From OFTM10 sp964196195 (lineage in GTDB: Bacteria; Actinomycetota; Acidimicrobiia; Acidimicrobiales; Aldehydirespiratoraceae), in the NCBI GenBank assembly GCA_964196195.1, contig CAXMSE010000098.1:1-27599 (forward strand): 27,599 bases of DNA. Reading direction: 5' to 3'. The notes under the pieces were generated by a model. The model had not been told where the DNA came from. It did not search any database and saw only the letters and a program-made list of their open reading frames with translations. Both the position numbers and the translations under genes were made by a program. Positions 1 through 8,997 of this stretch are shown here, piece by piece (position 1 is the first letter of the stretch; every line of letters begins with the position of its first letter).

Positions 1-141
1 CTCGCCGCCCACGACAAGCCGCTGGCCGAACTCACCAACGACCTCACGCTCGCCGGTGCCTCCCTCACCTGTTTCGTCGGCGGTTGCGTTGCCCTCGTCG
101 AGGCATGGAAGGCCCGCCGCGCCGAGCGAATCTGGGGCTGA
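1..141 (+). CDS. C-terminal end of an unidentified protein (partial)
   Basis: An open frame enters from the left edge and ends at the TGA at 139-141, giving the last 46 residues of a protein. The fragment has a short hydrophobic, Gly/Ala-rich stretch containing two cysteines, then a basic tail ending in ARRAERIWG. Codons are strongly GC3-biased, like the neighbouring genes, and a hairpin follows a few bases after the stop, so this is probably a real gene end. I do not recognise the family; the hydrophobic stretch could be a membrane segment near the C-terminus. Confidence 0.6.
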   Translation, partial: LAAHDKPLAELTNDLTLAGASLTCFVGGCVALVEAWKARRAERIWG

Positions 142-147
142 TAGGCA

Positions 148-165
148 GGGGCGCATTTGCGCTCT
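148..165 (+). terminator. Hairpin after the partial gene
   Basis: A 7-bp stem (GGGGCGC at 148-154 against GCGCTCT at 159-165, with two G-T pairs) closes an ATTT loop 6 nt after the stop at 141. There is no T-tract, which is common for GC-rich actinobacterial terminators. It lies between two plus-strand genes and could insulate the large nuclease gene. Confidence 0.4.
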
Positions 166-185
166 GAGTGAGCGGCGACTGTCGG

Positions 186-191
186 CATAAT
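186..191 (+). promoter_or_regulatory. -10-like element (CATAAT) at the start of the nuclease gene
   Basis: CATAAT lies 4 nt before the GTG at 196, and no Shine-Dalgarno sequence is visible. The placement suits a leaderless transcript beginning at or next to the start codon. No clear -35 box is seen. Several other genes here show the same arrangement. Confidence 0.35.
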
Positions 192-195
192 CGCC

Positions 196-3100
196 GTGTG
201 CAGTGCAATGGCTCGACGCGACCGAGTTCGGCCACTACGTTCTGCAGTCAAATCGATTCGCTCAATTGGCGGGGGTAGAACAGTGCTTGGATTCTCGAGA
301 AGGAACGCGGTCGTCGGACTGCGTTCGATGTTGGTCGTGGCGTTGATCGCAGGGGTCCTGGCATCGATGCCAGGCAACGCGATGGCCGCGGGACCACCGG
401 TCTTCATCAACGAGATCCACTACGACAACGCCGGCGGTGACATCGGCGAGGGCTTCGAGATAGCGGGACCGGCCGGCACCAACCTCGCTGGTTGGTCCGT
501 GGTGCTCTACAACGGCAACGGTGGCGCGGTCTACAACACCGTCGATCTGAGTGGATTCACGATCCCTGATCAGCAAGCCGGATTCGGCACCGTGTCGTAC
601 GACCTCCCGAGTAACGGCCTCCAGAACGGTTCGCCCGACGGCTTGGCATTGGTCGACGCCGCGAGCGCGCTGGTCGAGTTTCTCAGCTATGAGGGGAGCT
701 TCACCGCTGTAGGTGGAACAGCCAATGGCGTTAGCAGCACCGACATAGGTGTCTCCGAGCCGGGCACCACACTGATCGGTCACTCGCTGCAGCTCGGTGG
801 CAGCGGCACGGGGGGTGGTGACTTCTCTTGGAGCGCAGCCCAATCGAACACCTTCGGCGCGGTGAATACCGGCCAGACGTTCGGGGTGGTGACCGGTCCG
901 AGCGATCCGATGATCAACGAGTTTGTGGTCAACCACACCGGCGCCGACAGCGGCGCCTTCGTCGAGGTGTTGGGCGACTCGTCAACCGATTACTCCGCCT
1001 ACACCGTCCTCGAGATCGAGGGTGATGGCGCCTCGATCTCGAGGGGCTCGATCGATGCTGCTCTGCCGGTCGGCACCACCAGCGCCAGTGGATACTGGGT
1101 CGACCCTGAGGACATGGAGAACGGGACGGTGACGATCCTCCTGGTCGAGGGGTTCACCGGGAGCGTCGGCAACGACCTCGACGCCGACGACGACGGTACG
1201 TTCGACTCCGCGCCGTGGACAAGAATCGTCGACGACATCGCCACGACCGATGGCGGTGCATCCGACATCAGCTATTCATCGAGCGTGCTCGCGGCCTTCT
1301 TCGACGGCAGCCCGTTTGGTCCGGGCGGTGCCTCGCGTATCCCCAACGGCACCGACACCGATACCGCGGCGGACTGGATGCGCAACGACTTCGACGGCTT
1401 CGGCCTGGCCGGATTGGTGGGCTCGCCCGCCATCGGTGAGGCGGAAAACACGCCCGGCGCGGTCAACTCCGCGATCAGCGTGGCGATCGATCCGGTCGGT
1501 GTGTGCACCGACCCGGCGACGTTCATCCACGACATCCAGGGCGCCGGCATGGCCAGCGGCGACGTTGGCAGCATCCGTGAGATCGAAGGTGTTGTGGTCG
1601 GCGACTTCCAAGGCGGCACCGGGCTGAACGGCTTCAACGTGCAGGAAGAGGACGCCGACGCCGACGCCGATGCTCTCACATCTGAGGGCATCTTCGTCTT
1701 CGATTCGGCCAACGCCGTGGCGCTCGATGTGGGCGACGTCGTGAGGGTTAGAGGGGCGGTTGCCGAGTTCAATGGCCTCACCGAGATGAACAACGTGGAG
1801 GCGGTCATCGACTGCGGCGTCACGGACACCGCATCTGCCTCGACGGTCACGCTGCCAGTGGGCAGCATCGACGATTTTGAGGCCACCGAGGGCATGGCTG
1901 TGAACTTCCACCAGACGCTCCTCGCATCGGGCAACTTCACTCAGGCCCGTTTCGGTGAAGTGGACCTGTCAGTGGGCGGTGCTCAGGACAACCCGACCAA
2001 CGTCGTCGCCCCGGGTGCGGCGGCCAACGCACTCCAGGACCTCAACAATCGCAGCCGGATCCAGCTCGAAGACGGCAGCACCGCACAGAACCCCTTGCCA
2101 CTGCCCCCTTACCTGGGCGCTGGTAACACGCTCCGGACAGGGGATTCGGTGACGGGTCTCACCGGAGTCATGAGCTATGGGTTCGGCCTCTACGAAGTTC
2201 ACCCCACGGCTGCGGTCGACTTCACTCGAGTCAACACCCGCCCCGCAGTGCCCACCGTTGGCGGCACGATCCAGGTGGCGGCCTACAACGTGTTGAACTA
2301 CTTCACCACGATCGACGGTGCGGGTTCGATATGCGGGCCGCTGGGCAACCAAGGTTGCCGCGGTGCAGACACGGCGTCAGAGTTCACCCGCCAGCGCGAC
2401 AAGCTGGTAACCGCGATCAGCAAGCTCGATGCCGACGTAGTCGGACTGATGGAGATAGAGAACCACCCGGGCGACGTACCCACCGCTGATCTGGTGGCCG
2501 GGCTCAACGCCGCCACCGCGCCCGGCACCTACGACTTCATCGCCACCGGTGCCATCGGCACCGATGCCATCCGCCAGGCGGTCATCTACCAGCCCGCAGC
2601 GGTGACGCCGATCGGCAGCTTCGAGGTGCTCGACAGCAGCGACATTCCGACGTTCGACGACGATCGCAATCGGCCGATGGTGGTGCAGACGTTCAGGGAG
2701 AACGCGAGCGGTGCGGTGTTCACCGTGGCTGTCAACCACCTGAAGTCGAAGGGATCGAACTGCAACTCCATCGGCGACCCCGACGTCGGTGACGGGCAGG
2801 GCAACTGCAACGTCACGAGAACAGTGGCGGCCCAGGCGATCGTCGACTACCTGGCGACCGACCCGACCGGTAGCGGAGACACCGATTTCCTGATCGTCGG
2901 CGACCTCAACGCCTACGCAATGGAGGATCCCGTCACCACTATCGAGGCGGCCGGCTACACCGACCTCCTCGAAACGTTTGTGGGCACCGGCGTGGGCGCA
3001 GGGGCGTACTCGTTCAACTTCTTCAGCCAGTCCGGCTATCTCGACCACGGCTTGTCGAGCGCGTCGCTCGTGTCGCAGGTGACCGGGGCCGGGTTCTGGC

Positions 3101-4794
3101 ATGTCAATGCCGACGAACCGTCCGGACTCGACTACAACAACTTCAATCAAGCGGGTTTGTACAACCCCGACGAGTTCCGCTCGTCTGACCACGATCCGGT
3201 GCTTGTCGGACTCGAGTTGGCAGCCACCCCGATGCAATCGATGCTGAACACGATCGTGGACCTGGGCGCCCTGTTGCCCACCGGCGACTCGAAGAGCGAC
3301 AAGGCCATCGGCAAGGCCATCGACGCCATCGAGGACAGCCTCGACCCGGAGTACTGGGCCGACGACGGTCACCTCACCGCGGAAGGGAAGAAGGTCTTCG
3401 ACCGGGAGAAGAAGGCCGTGGAGGAACTGGGCAAGGTGAAGGGACCTGCCTCGACCACCACCCAAGCTGTCATTGCCACCCTGATCGGCATCGACGAAGC
3501 CCTGGCCCAGAGTGCCATCGACATCGCAATCGCCGTCGACGGCGAACAGCGCGAGATCGACAAGGCCCTGTCGGAGATGTCCAAGGCTGCCGCCGATCTG
3601 GCAGCTGGGAAGCACGAGAAGGCAATCGAGCGCTACAAGGATGCTTGGAAGCACGCGACGAAGGCGGTCAAGGACGTCCGATTCGCCACCTACAACGCTT
3701 CGTTGAACAGATCCGGTGCAGGCGATCTGGTGGCGGAACTGTCCGTACCGGGAAGCCCTCAGCCCGCAGCGATCGCCGAGATCATCCAGCACTCCCGACC
3801 GAACGTCCTGCTCGTCAACGAGTTCGACTTCGATGCGAGCGGAACGGCGGCGGCGATGTTCCAGACCAACTACCTGTCGGTCTCTCAGGGTGGCGCAGAT
3901 CCCATCGAGTACCCGTTCCGCTACACCGCGCCTTCGAACACGGGGATCTTCTCTGGCTTCGATCTCGACAACAGTGGTGCCGCGGGCGATTTCGCTCCGA
4001 ACGACTCCTTCGGCTTCGGGTTCTTTCCAGGGCAGTTCGGAATGGTCGTGTACTCGATGTTTCCGATCGACATGAGCGAGGTCCGCACTTTCCAGAATTT
4101 CCTCTGGAAGGACATGCCGGGAGCGCTCCTGCCCGAGGATCCGCCGGGCACGCCCTGGTACTCCCCCGATGAGCTCGATGTCTTCCGACTGTCGTCAAAG
4201 AGCCACTGGGACCTGCCCCTGGTGGTCGGAGGAGAAACAGTGCATTTCCTCACCAGTCATCCGACCCCGCCGGTCTTCGATGGCGCTGAGGATCGCAATG
4301 GCACCAGGAACCACGACGAGATTCGGTTCTGGGCCGACTACATCAGAGGTGGCGGTGCAGCGTCGTACATCTACGACGACAACGGAGGTAGCGGTGGGCT
4401 CGCGAGAGGCGAGACGTTCGTGATCGCGGGCGATCAGAATTCCGATCCCTACGATGGCGACAGCATCCCGGGCGCGATCCAGCAGCTGCTCGACAACCCG
4501 ATGGTGAACGACAAGGACACACCCTCGAGTGCCGGTGCCACCGAGCAATCCGGGCTGCAGGGCGGAATCAATACATCCCACATCAGCGATCCGGCATTCG
4601 ACACCGCCGATTTCAGTGATTCGGCACCGGGCAATCTGCGCGCCGACTACGTGCTGCCCCACAAGAGCATGAAGATCACCGATTCCGGTGTCTTCTGGCC
4701 GCTGAGCACCGATCCCTTGTTTCCTCTCGTGGGTACGTTCCCGTTCCCGACTTCGGACCATCGGTTGGTGTGGATCGACACCAGGGTGAGATAG
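196..4794 (+). CDS. Secreted multidomain nuclease: lamin-tail-like domain plus two EEP domains
   Basis: A 1532-residue exported protein of the ExeM/NucH type, expected to hydrolyse extracellular nucleic acid or phosphodiesters. A basic N-terminus leads to a signal peptide core at about residues 45-64, ending near GNAMA-A. A lamin-tail-like domain starts at INEIHYDN (residue ~72). The first EEP domain (about 692-1008) has AYNVLNYF, the acidic LMEIENHPGD, GDLNAY and the catalytic SSDHDPV. A Lys/Glu-rich helical linker (about 1014-1158) leads into a second EEP domain (about 1160-1530) with FATYNASLN, LLVNEFDFD, GDQNSDPYDG and SDHRLVW. Family members usually carry one EEP domain, so the second looks like a fusion. 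Start choice is uncertain: GTG 196 fits the -10-like hexamer, while ATG 208 or ATG 328 would also give an export signal. A role in phosphate or carbon scavenging is inference. Confidence 0.85.
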   Translation: MCSAMARRDRVRPLRSAVKSIRSIGGGRTVLGFSRRNAVVGLRSMLVVALIAGVLASMPGNAMAAGPPVFINEIHYDNAGGDIGEGFEIAGPAGTNLAGWSVVLYNGNGGAVYNTVDLSGFTIPDQQAGFGTVSYDLPSNGLQNGSPDGLALVDAASALVEFLSYEGSFTAVGGTANGVSSTDIGVSEPGTTLIGHSLQLGGSGTGGGDFSWSAAQSNTFGAVNTGQTFGVVTGPSDPMINEFVVNHTGADSGAFVEVLGDSSTDYSAYTVLEIEGDGASISRGSIDAALPVGTTSASGYWVDPEDMENGTVTILLVEGFTGSVGNDLDADDDGTFDSAPWTRIVDDIATTDGGASDISYSSSVLAAFFDGSPFGPGGASRIPNGTDTDTAADWMRNDFDGFGLAGLVGSPAIGEAENTPGAVNSAISVAIDPVGVCTDPATFIHDIQGAGMASGDVGSIREIEGVVVGDFQGGTGLNGFNVQEEDADADADALTSEGIFVFDSANAVALDVGDVVRVRGAVAEFNGLTEMNNVEAVIDCGVTDTASASTVTLPVGSIDDFEATEGMAVNFHQTLLASGNFTQARFGEVDLSVGGAQDNPTNVVAPGAAANALQDLNNRSRIQLEDGSTAQNPLPLPPYLGAGNTLRTGDSVTGLTGVMSYGFGLYEVHPTAAVDFTRVNTRPAVPTVGGTIQVAAYNVLNYFTTIDGAGSICGPLGNQGCRGADTASEFTRQRDKLVTAISKLDADVVGLMEIENHPGDVPTADLVAGLNAATAPGTYDFIATGAIGTDAIRQAVIYQPAAVTPIGSFEVLDSSDIPTFDDDRNRPMVVQTFRENASGAVFTVAVNHLKSKGSNCNSIGDPDVGDGQGNCNVTRTVAAQAIVDYLATDPTGSGDTDFLIVGDLNAYAMEDPVTTIEAAGYTDLLETFVGTGVGAGAYSFNFFSQSGYLDHGLSSASLVSQVTGAGFWHVNADEPSGLDYNNFNQAGLYNPDEFRSSDHDPVLVGLELAATPMQSMLNTIVDLGALLPTGDSKSDKAIGKAIDAIEDSLDPEYWADDGHLTAEGKKVFDREKKAVEELGKVKGPASTTTQAVIATLIGIDEALAQSAIDIAIAVDGEQREIDKALSEMSKAAADLAAGKHEKAIERYKDAWKHATKAVKDVRFATYNASLNRSGAGDLVAELSVPGSPQPAAIAEIIQHSRPNVLLVNEFDFDASGTAAAMFQTNYLSVSQGGADPIEYPFRYTAPSNTGIFSGFDLDNSGAAGDFAPNDSFGFGFFPGQFGMVVYSMFPIDMSEVRTFQNFLWKDMPGALLPEDPPGTPWYSPDELDVFRLSSKSHWDLPLVVGGETVHFLTSHPTPPVFDGAEDRNGTRNHDEIRFWADYIRGGGAASYIYDDNGGSGGLARGETFVIAGDQNSDPYDGDSIPGAIQQLLDNPMVNDKDTPSSAGATEQSGLQGGINTSHISDPAFDTADFSDSAPGNLRADYVLPHKSMKITDSGVFWPLSTDPLFPLVGTFPFPTSDHRLVWIDTRVR

Positions 4795-4884
4795 GTATCC
4801 CAACACCACCGGACAACGACACAAGTGGCGACGATGGCCGCTTCGAGGCTCGTAAGGTGTCGGGTCACTGCGCACTGAAGAGCT

Positions 4885-4890
4885 GAGGAA
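4885..4890 (+). promoter_or_regulatory. Ribosome binding site (GAGGAA)
   Basis: GAGGAA ends 5 nt before the ATG at 4896 and fixes that start. A -10-like TAAGGT at 4853-4858 lies upstream, so this gene has a leader, unlike several others in the window. Confidence 0.55.
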
Positions 4891-4895
4891 CCCCG

Positions 4896-6071
<1,176 letters not shown>

Positions 6072-6094
6072 CTGAAGCGGCGGCGAGCGGCGGC

Positions 6095-6100
6095 TACTCT
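6095..6100 (+). promoter_or_regulatory. -10-like element (TACTCT) for the SDR gene
   Basis: TACTCT matches TAnnnT and ends 6 nt before the ATG at 6107. There is no Shine-Dalgarno sequence in the short upstream gap. This fits a leaderless start and separate transcription from the diiron gene. No good -35 hexamer at 16-18 bp is visible. Confidence 0.4.
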
Positions 6101-6106
6101 GCCGCC

Positions 6107-6859
6107 ATGGCAAGCACAATCCTCATCACAGGCGCAGGCTCGGGCTTCGGCAAGGGAGCTGCGGTCGAGTTGGCATCACGCGGACACCGCGTAGTCGCCA
6201 CCACCGAAACCACAGAACAGGCCGACGCGCTCAGGGCGGAACACCCGGAGCTCGAGGCGATGAAGCTCGATGTCACCAATCCCGGCGATGTCGCGAAAGT
6301 CTCCGACGTCGATCCCGACGTACTCATCAACAATGCCGGGTTGGGAGTGATGGCACCGCTCACCAACGTGCCCCTCGAACGGCTCAAGGCCGGCTTCGAG
6401 GTGAACGTCTTCGGGATGGTCGCAATGAGCCAGGCCGCCATCCCCGGCATGAAGGCCAAGGGGGCAGGCCGAATCATCAACATGTCGTCGATCGCCGGGG
6501 CACTCTCCGGCCCCATGACAGCCCCCTACGCCATGACCAAGCACGCGGTCGAAGCATTCTCCGGCGCCCTCCGAGACGAGCTGGCGCCCTACGGCATCGA
6601 CGTCACCAAGATCAACCCCGGGCCCTACAACACCGGATTCAACGACACCATGGTCAACGGCATCGCGGCCTACATCGCCCCCGACGACACTCCGGCGGCG
6701 CAAGCCGAGGAGTTCATCCGGGCCGTCATTCTCACCGACCAACTCGACCCCGACGAGGTCGTGCAGACCATGGCAGACCTGGCCGAGGCGGAGTCGACCC
6801 CGGCCGAGACCTTCCTGCCGCCGGGAATCATGGAGATGATCGCCGAAGCCCGCGGCTGA
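6107..6859 (+). CDS. Short-chain dehydrogenase/reductase (classical SDR)
   Basis: A 250-residue NAD(P)-dependent oxidoreductase of classical SDR length. It shows the nucleotide-binding TGAGSGFG at 8-15, the structural NNAG at 75-78, and the catalytic Ser128 (MSSIAG), Tyr141 and Lys145 (YAMTK). PG (PGPYNTGF) follows the active site as usual. SDRs interconvert alcohols and carbonyl compounds; the substrate cannot be told from sequence. It lies 35 nt downstream of the diiron gene and points towards the cupredoxin gene's 3' end. The start is supported by the TACTCT hexamer rather than a ribosome binding site. Confidence 0.85.
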   Translation: MASTILITGAGSGFGKGAAVELASRGHRVVATTETTEQADALRAEHPELEAMKLDVTNPGDVAKVSDVDPDVLINNAGLGVMAPLTNVPLERLKAGFEVNVFGMVAMSQAAIPGMKAKGAGRIINMSSIAGALSGPMTAPYAMTKHAVEAFSGALRDELAPYGIDVTKINPGPYNTGFNDTMVNGIAAYIAPDDTPAAQAEEFIRAVILTDQLDPDEVVQTMADLAEAESTPAETFLPPGIMEMIAEARG

Positions 6860-6872
6860 GACGCGCACAAGA

Positions 6873-6909
6873 TAGGTGCCCTTATCCACGACAGCTAGGT
6901 GCCGGTGCC
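6873..6909. repeat. Short direct repeats of TAGGTGCC between convergent genes
   Basis: TAGGTGCC occurs at 6873-6880 and 6896-6903, and GGTGCC again at 6904-6909, in the 99-bp gap between the convergent SDR and cupredoxin genes. There is no hairpin good enough to call a terminator. A chance repeat is quite possible. Confidence 0.25.
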
Positions 6910-6958
6910 AGCGATCGAGGGATGCATTCGAGCCCTGTTCGCGGGGGATGACGGTCCC

Positions 6959-8869
6959 TCAGCGTCGCCAGAGCGGCAGCTTCATCCAATCCATGAGAGC
7001 CAGGTAACCCAAGCCCATGGCGGTCAGGAGAGCACCCACCCCAACGGCAATCGCCAAGCCATTGGTGGAGCCGGCTGCCTGGGCCGACCCGAGTGCGATG
7101 ACCGGGTCGGCATGGGCGCTGATCACCGGCGTTGCCGGGCCCTCGGCGACCGCGGAATCCGAGAAGGAGACCTCCGCCCCCTGGGTGATCGTGACGCTTC
7201 CTTCCATACCCGGGTGGAGGGTGCAGTAGTAATCGAAGACACCCTCCTCGTCGAAGAGATGGGAGAAGCTCTCGCCCGGCATGAATATCCCGCTGTCGAT
7301 GCCGCCGTCCTCCGCGGTGACCGTATGTGGCGCCAGGCCGGTGTTGACCCAGAGCACCTCGGTTCCGACCGGTATCGTGAGATCGCGGGGTTCGTAGTCC
7401 AGGTCGACCACATCGATCCGGAAGGAGTCGGCCGAGGCGCCGTCGGCGGCGGTGCCCGCATCGGTGGCGTCCGGCGCAATCGTGTCGGCGGGAATGGCTT
7501 CCTCTGGGGGGGCTGAACCCGCGCTGTCGGTCACCAGAACCGTGCCGTTCATGCCGGGATGGATCACGCAGACATAGCCGAACGTACCCGGAGTCGGGAA
7601 CTGCCTGGCGTAGGTCTCGCCCGGCTCGACGAATCCGCTGTCGAATGAACCGTCGCCCGCGGTGACCGTGTGGAGAACGCTGCCATTGTTGGCCCAACGG
7701 ACGGTTGAGCCCGCTGTCACGGTTGTCGATGCGGGGGCGAAACTGTTGTCGAGCATGACGACGCTGATCCCCCTCATGGGCGCCGATGGGGTCGCGGGCG
7801 CGGCTGGCGTGGTCGGCGCGGCCGGGCCTGCGCCCGATCCGCCCGATCCCACGGTCACCGTGGCCCGCATGAGGGGGTGAAGGGTGCAGTAATAGCTGTA
7901 GCTGCCCGCCGTCGGAAACGATGTCGTGTAGGTGTCGTTGGTGAACATGAAGCCTGAGTCGAACGCTCCGCTATCGGCGGTGACGGTGTGGGGAGCGGCG
8001 CCGATGTTTCGCCAGGACACGCTCCCGCCTTCGGCGATGCTGATCTGCAGTGGCGAGAAGTCGAAGTCGACTATCTCGACATCCTGTGAGGTCGGCCCGG
8101 CTGGGGCAGCAGTAGTTGAGGGGGCAGGCGGTGGGGTTGCAGGGGCAGGAGATGGCGCGGCGGGAGCCGGTACGTCACCGCCGTCGGACACCAAGATCGT
8201 CCCCGTCATGTCGGGGTGGATGACGCAGAAATAGCTGTAAGTGCCGGCTGTGGAAAAGGTCTTCTGGTAGTTCTGCCCAGTGTCGAAGATGCCGCTGTCC
8301 CAACGGAAGTCGTTGGCGGTTGCGGTGTGAGCCCGGTCGTCGTCGTTGAGGAAAGTGACGGTGGCACCCACGCTGACGGTGACAGATCCGGGCCGGAATA
8401 CCTTCCCCGCCATCCTGACGGTGGCCTCGGTAGCCGCCGGTGGGGCACTCGGGGCCGGCGATTCGACTGTGGGCGGCGTGCCTCCGTCACCACCACCGGG
8501 GGAGGCGGGCTCAGTGACCACCACAGTTCCCTGGTACTCGTGATTGTCGGGGTTGCGGTGGTCGGAGTAGGTATAGGTACCCGCCACGGTGAAAGTGATG
8601 GTTGAGGAGTCGCCGGGCTCCAGACGGTCGGTTTCGAACCTCACTGGCCCTGTCTCGCTGCGGATCTCGTGTTCGTCGTTGCCGGCATTCGTCCAGGTGA
8701 CACTGGTGCCGGCCTCGATCGTCACGAGCGACGGATCGAGCGCGGTGGTTACTCTCACGACCACCGAGTCCTGCGCTGCGGCGGTGTTGACGAACGTGGT
8801 GGCGAGCATCGCCGAGACCAGCAGAAGAATGGGCAGAAAGCGGCGCCAGTAGTGCTGAATTGGGGGCAT
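6959..8869 (-). CDS. Exported membrane-anchored protein with five tandem cupredoxin domains
   Basis: A 636-residue envelope protein. A signal peptide (1-33, cleavage near TAAAQ-D) precedes five plastocyanin/azurin-like domains joined by Pro/Ala-rich linkers: about 34-119, 148-228, 262-341, 366-447 and 482-563. A transmembrane helix (about 603-626) with a short basic tail anchors the C-terminus. Domains 2-5 each keep all four type 1 copper ligands: H181/C215/H218/M221, H294/C328/H331/M334, H400/C434/H437/M440 and H515/C549/H552/M555. The His-to-Cys spacing is 34 in every case. Domain 1 keeps a His (H67) but has YSDHRN where the Cys loop should be, so it probably cannot form a blue copper site. 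Likely roles are periplasmic or cell-surface electron transfer or copper storage. No oxidase or reductase gene is adjacent to identify a partner. Confidence 0.85.
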   Translation of the reverse strand: MPPIQHYWRRFLPILLLVSAMLATTFVNTAAAQDSVVVRVTTALDPSLVTIEAGTSVTWTNAGNDEHEIRSETGPVRFETDRLEPGDSSTITFTVAGTYTYSDHRNPDNHEYQGTVVVTEPASPGGGDGGTPPTVESPAPSAPPAATEATVRMAGKVFRPGSVTVSVGATVTFLNDDDRAHTATANDFRWDSGIFDTGQNYQKTFSTAGTYSYFCVIHPDMTGTILVSDGGDVPAPAAPSPAPATPPPAPSTTAAPAGPTSQDVEIVDFDFSPLQISIAEGGSVSWRNIGAAPHTVTADSGAFDSGFMFTNDTYTTSFPTAGSYSYYCTLHPLMRATVTVGSGGSGAGPAAPTTPAAPATPSAPMRGISVVMLDNSFAPASTTVTAGSTVRWANNGSVLHTVTAGDGSFDSGFVEPGETYARQFPTPGTFGYVCVIHPGMNGTVLVTDSAGSAPPEEAIPADTIAPDATDAGTAADGASADSFRIDVVDLDYEPRDLTIPVGTEVLWVNTGLAPHTVTAEDGGIDSGIFMPGESFSHLFDEEGVFDYYCTLHPGMEGSVTITQGAEVSFSDSAVAEGPATPVISAHADPVIALGSAQAAGSTNGLAIAVGVGALLTAMGLGYLALMDWMKLPLWRR

Positions 8870-8904
8870 GAATAGATGATGCGCCTACCGGAGAAGGTCG
8901 CTCA

Positions 8905-8918
8905 GGGACCAAGGTCCC
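8905..8918. promoter_or_regulatory. Palindrome GGGACC-AA-GGTCCC upstream of the cupredoxin gene
   Basis: Two perfect 6-bp arms with a 2-nt spacer lie about 36 bp upstream of the cupredoxin start (8869). The position suits an operator for a dimeric regulator; a short RNA hairpin is also possible. No regulator gene is adjacent. Confidence 0.35.
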
Positions 8919-8924
8919 CATGGC

Positions 8925-8944
8925 TACTTAAACTTTTACTAAAC
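8925..8944 (-). promoter_or_regulatory. 11-bp-phased direct repeat (GTTTAGTA / GTTTAAGTA), possible activator site
   Basis: Read on the minus strand, GTTTAGTA (8944-8937) is followed by GTTTAAGTA (8933-8925), with starts exactly 11 bp apart. It lies in the only AT-rich patch of this intergenic region, 56-75 bp upstream of the cupredoxin start. Direct repeats about one helical turn apart are typical of OmpR/PhoB-family response-regulator sites. Which regulator would bind is unknown. Confidence 0.35.
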
Positions 8945-8997
8945 GCAACGCGGGTTGAAGAGAGGCCTGAATCAGCCCCTACCGAACCCGGATCCGG

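Noticed and set aside
2377..3792. 471-codon open frame on the minus strand inside the nuclease gene
   Set aside because: It is antisense to the catalytic domains of a clear nuclease, has no recognisable domain, and is His/Val/Arg/Gly-rich as expected from the complementary frame of GC-rich coding DNA.
6860..6958. Terminator between the convergent SDR and cupredoxin genes
   Set aside because: Only 4-bp stems were found; nothing better than chance.
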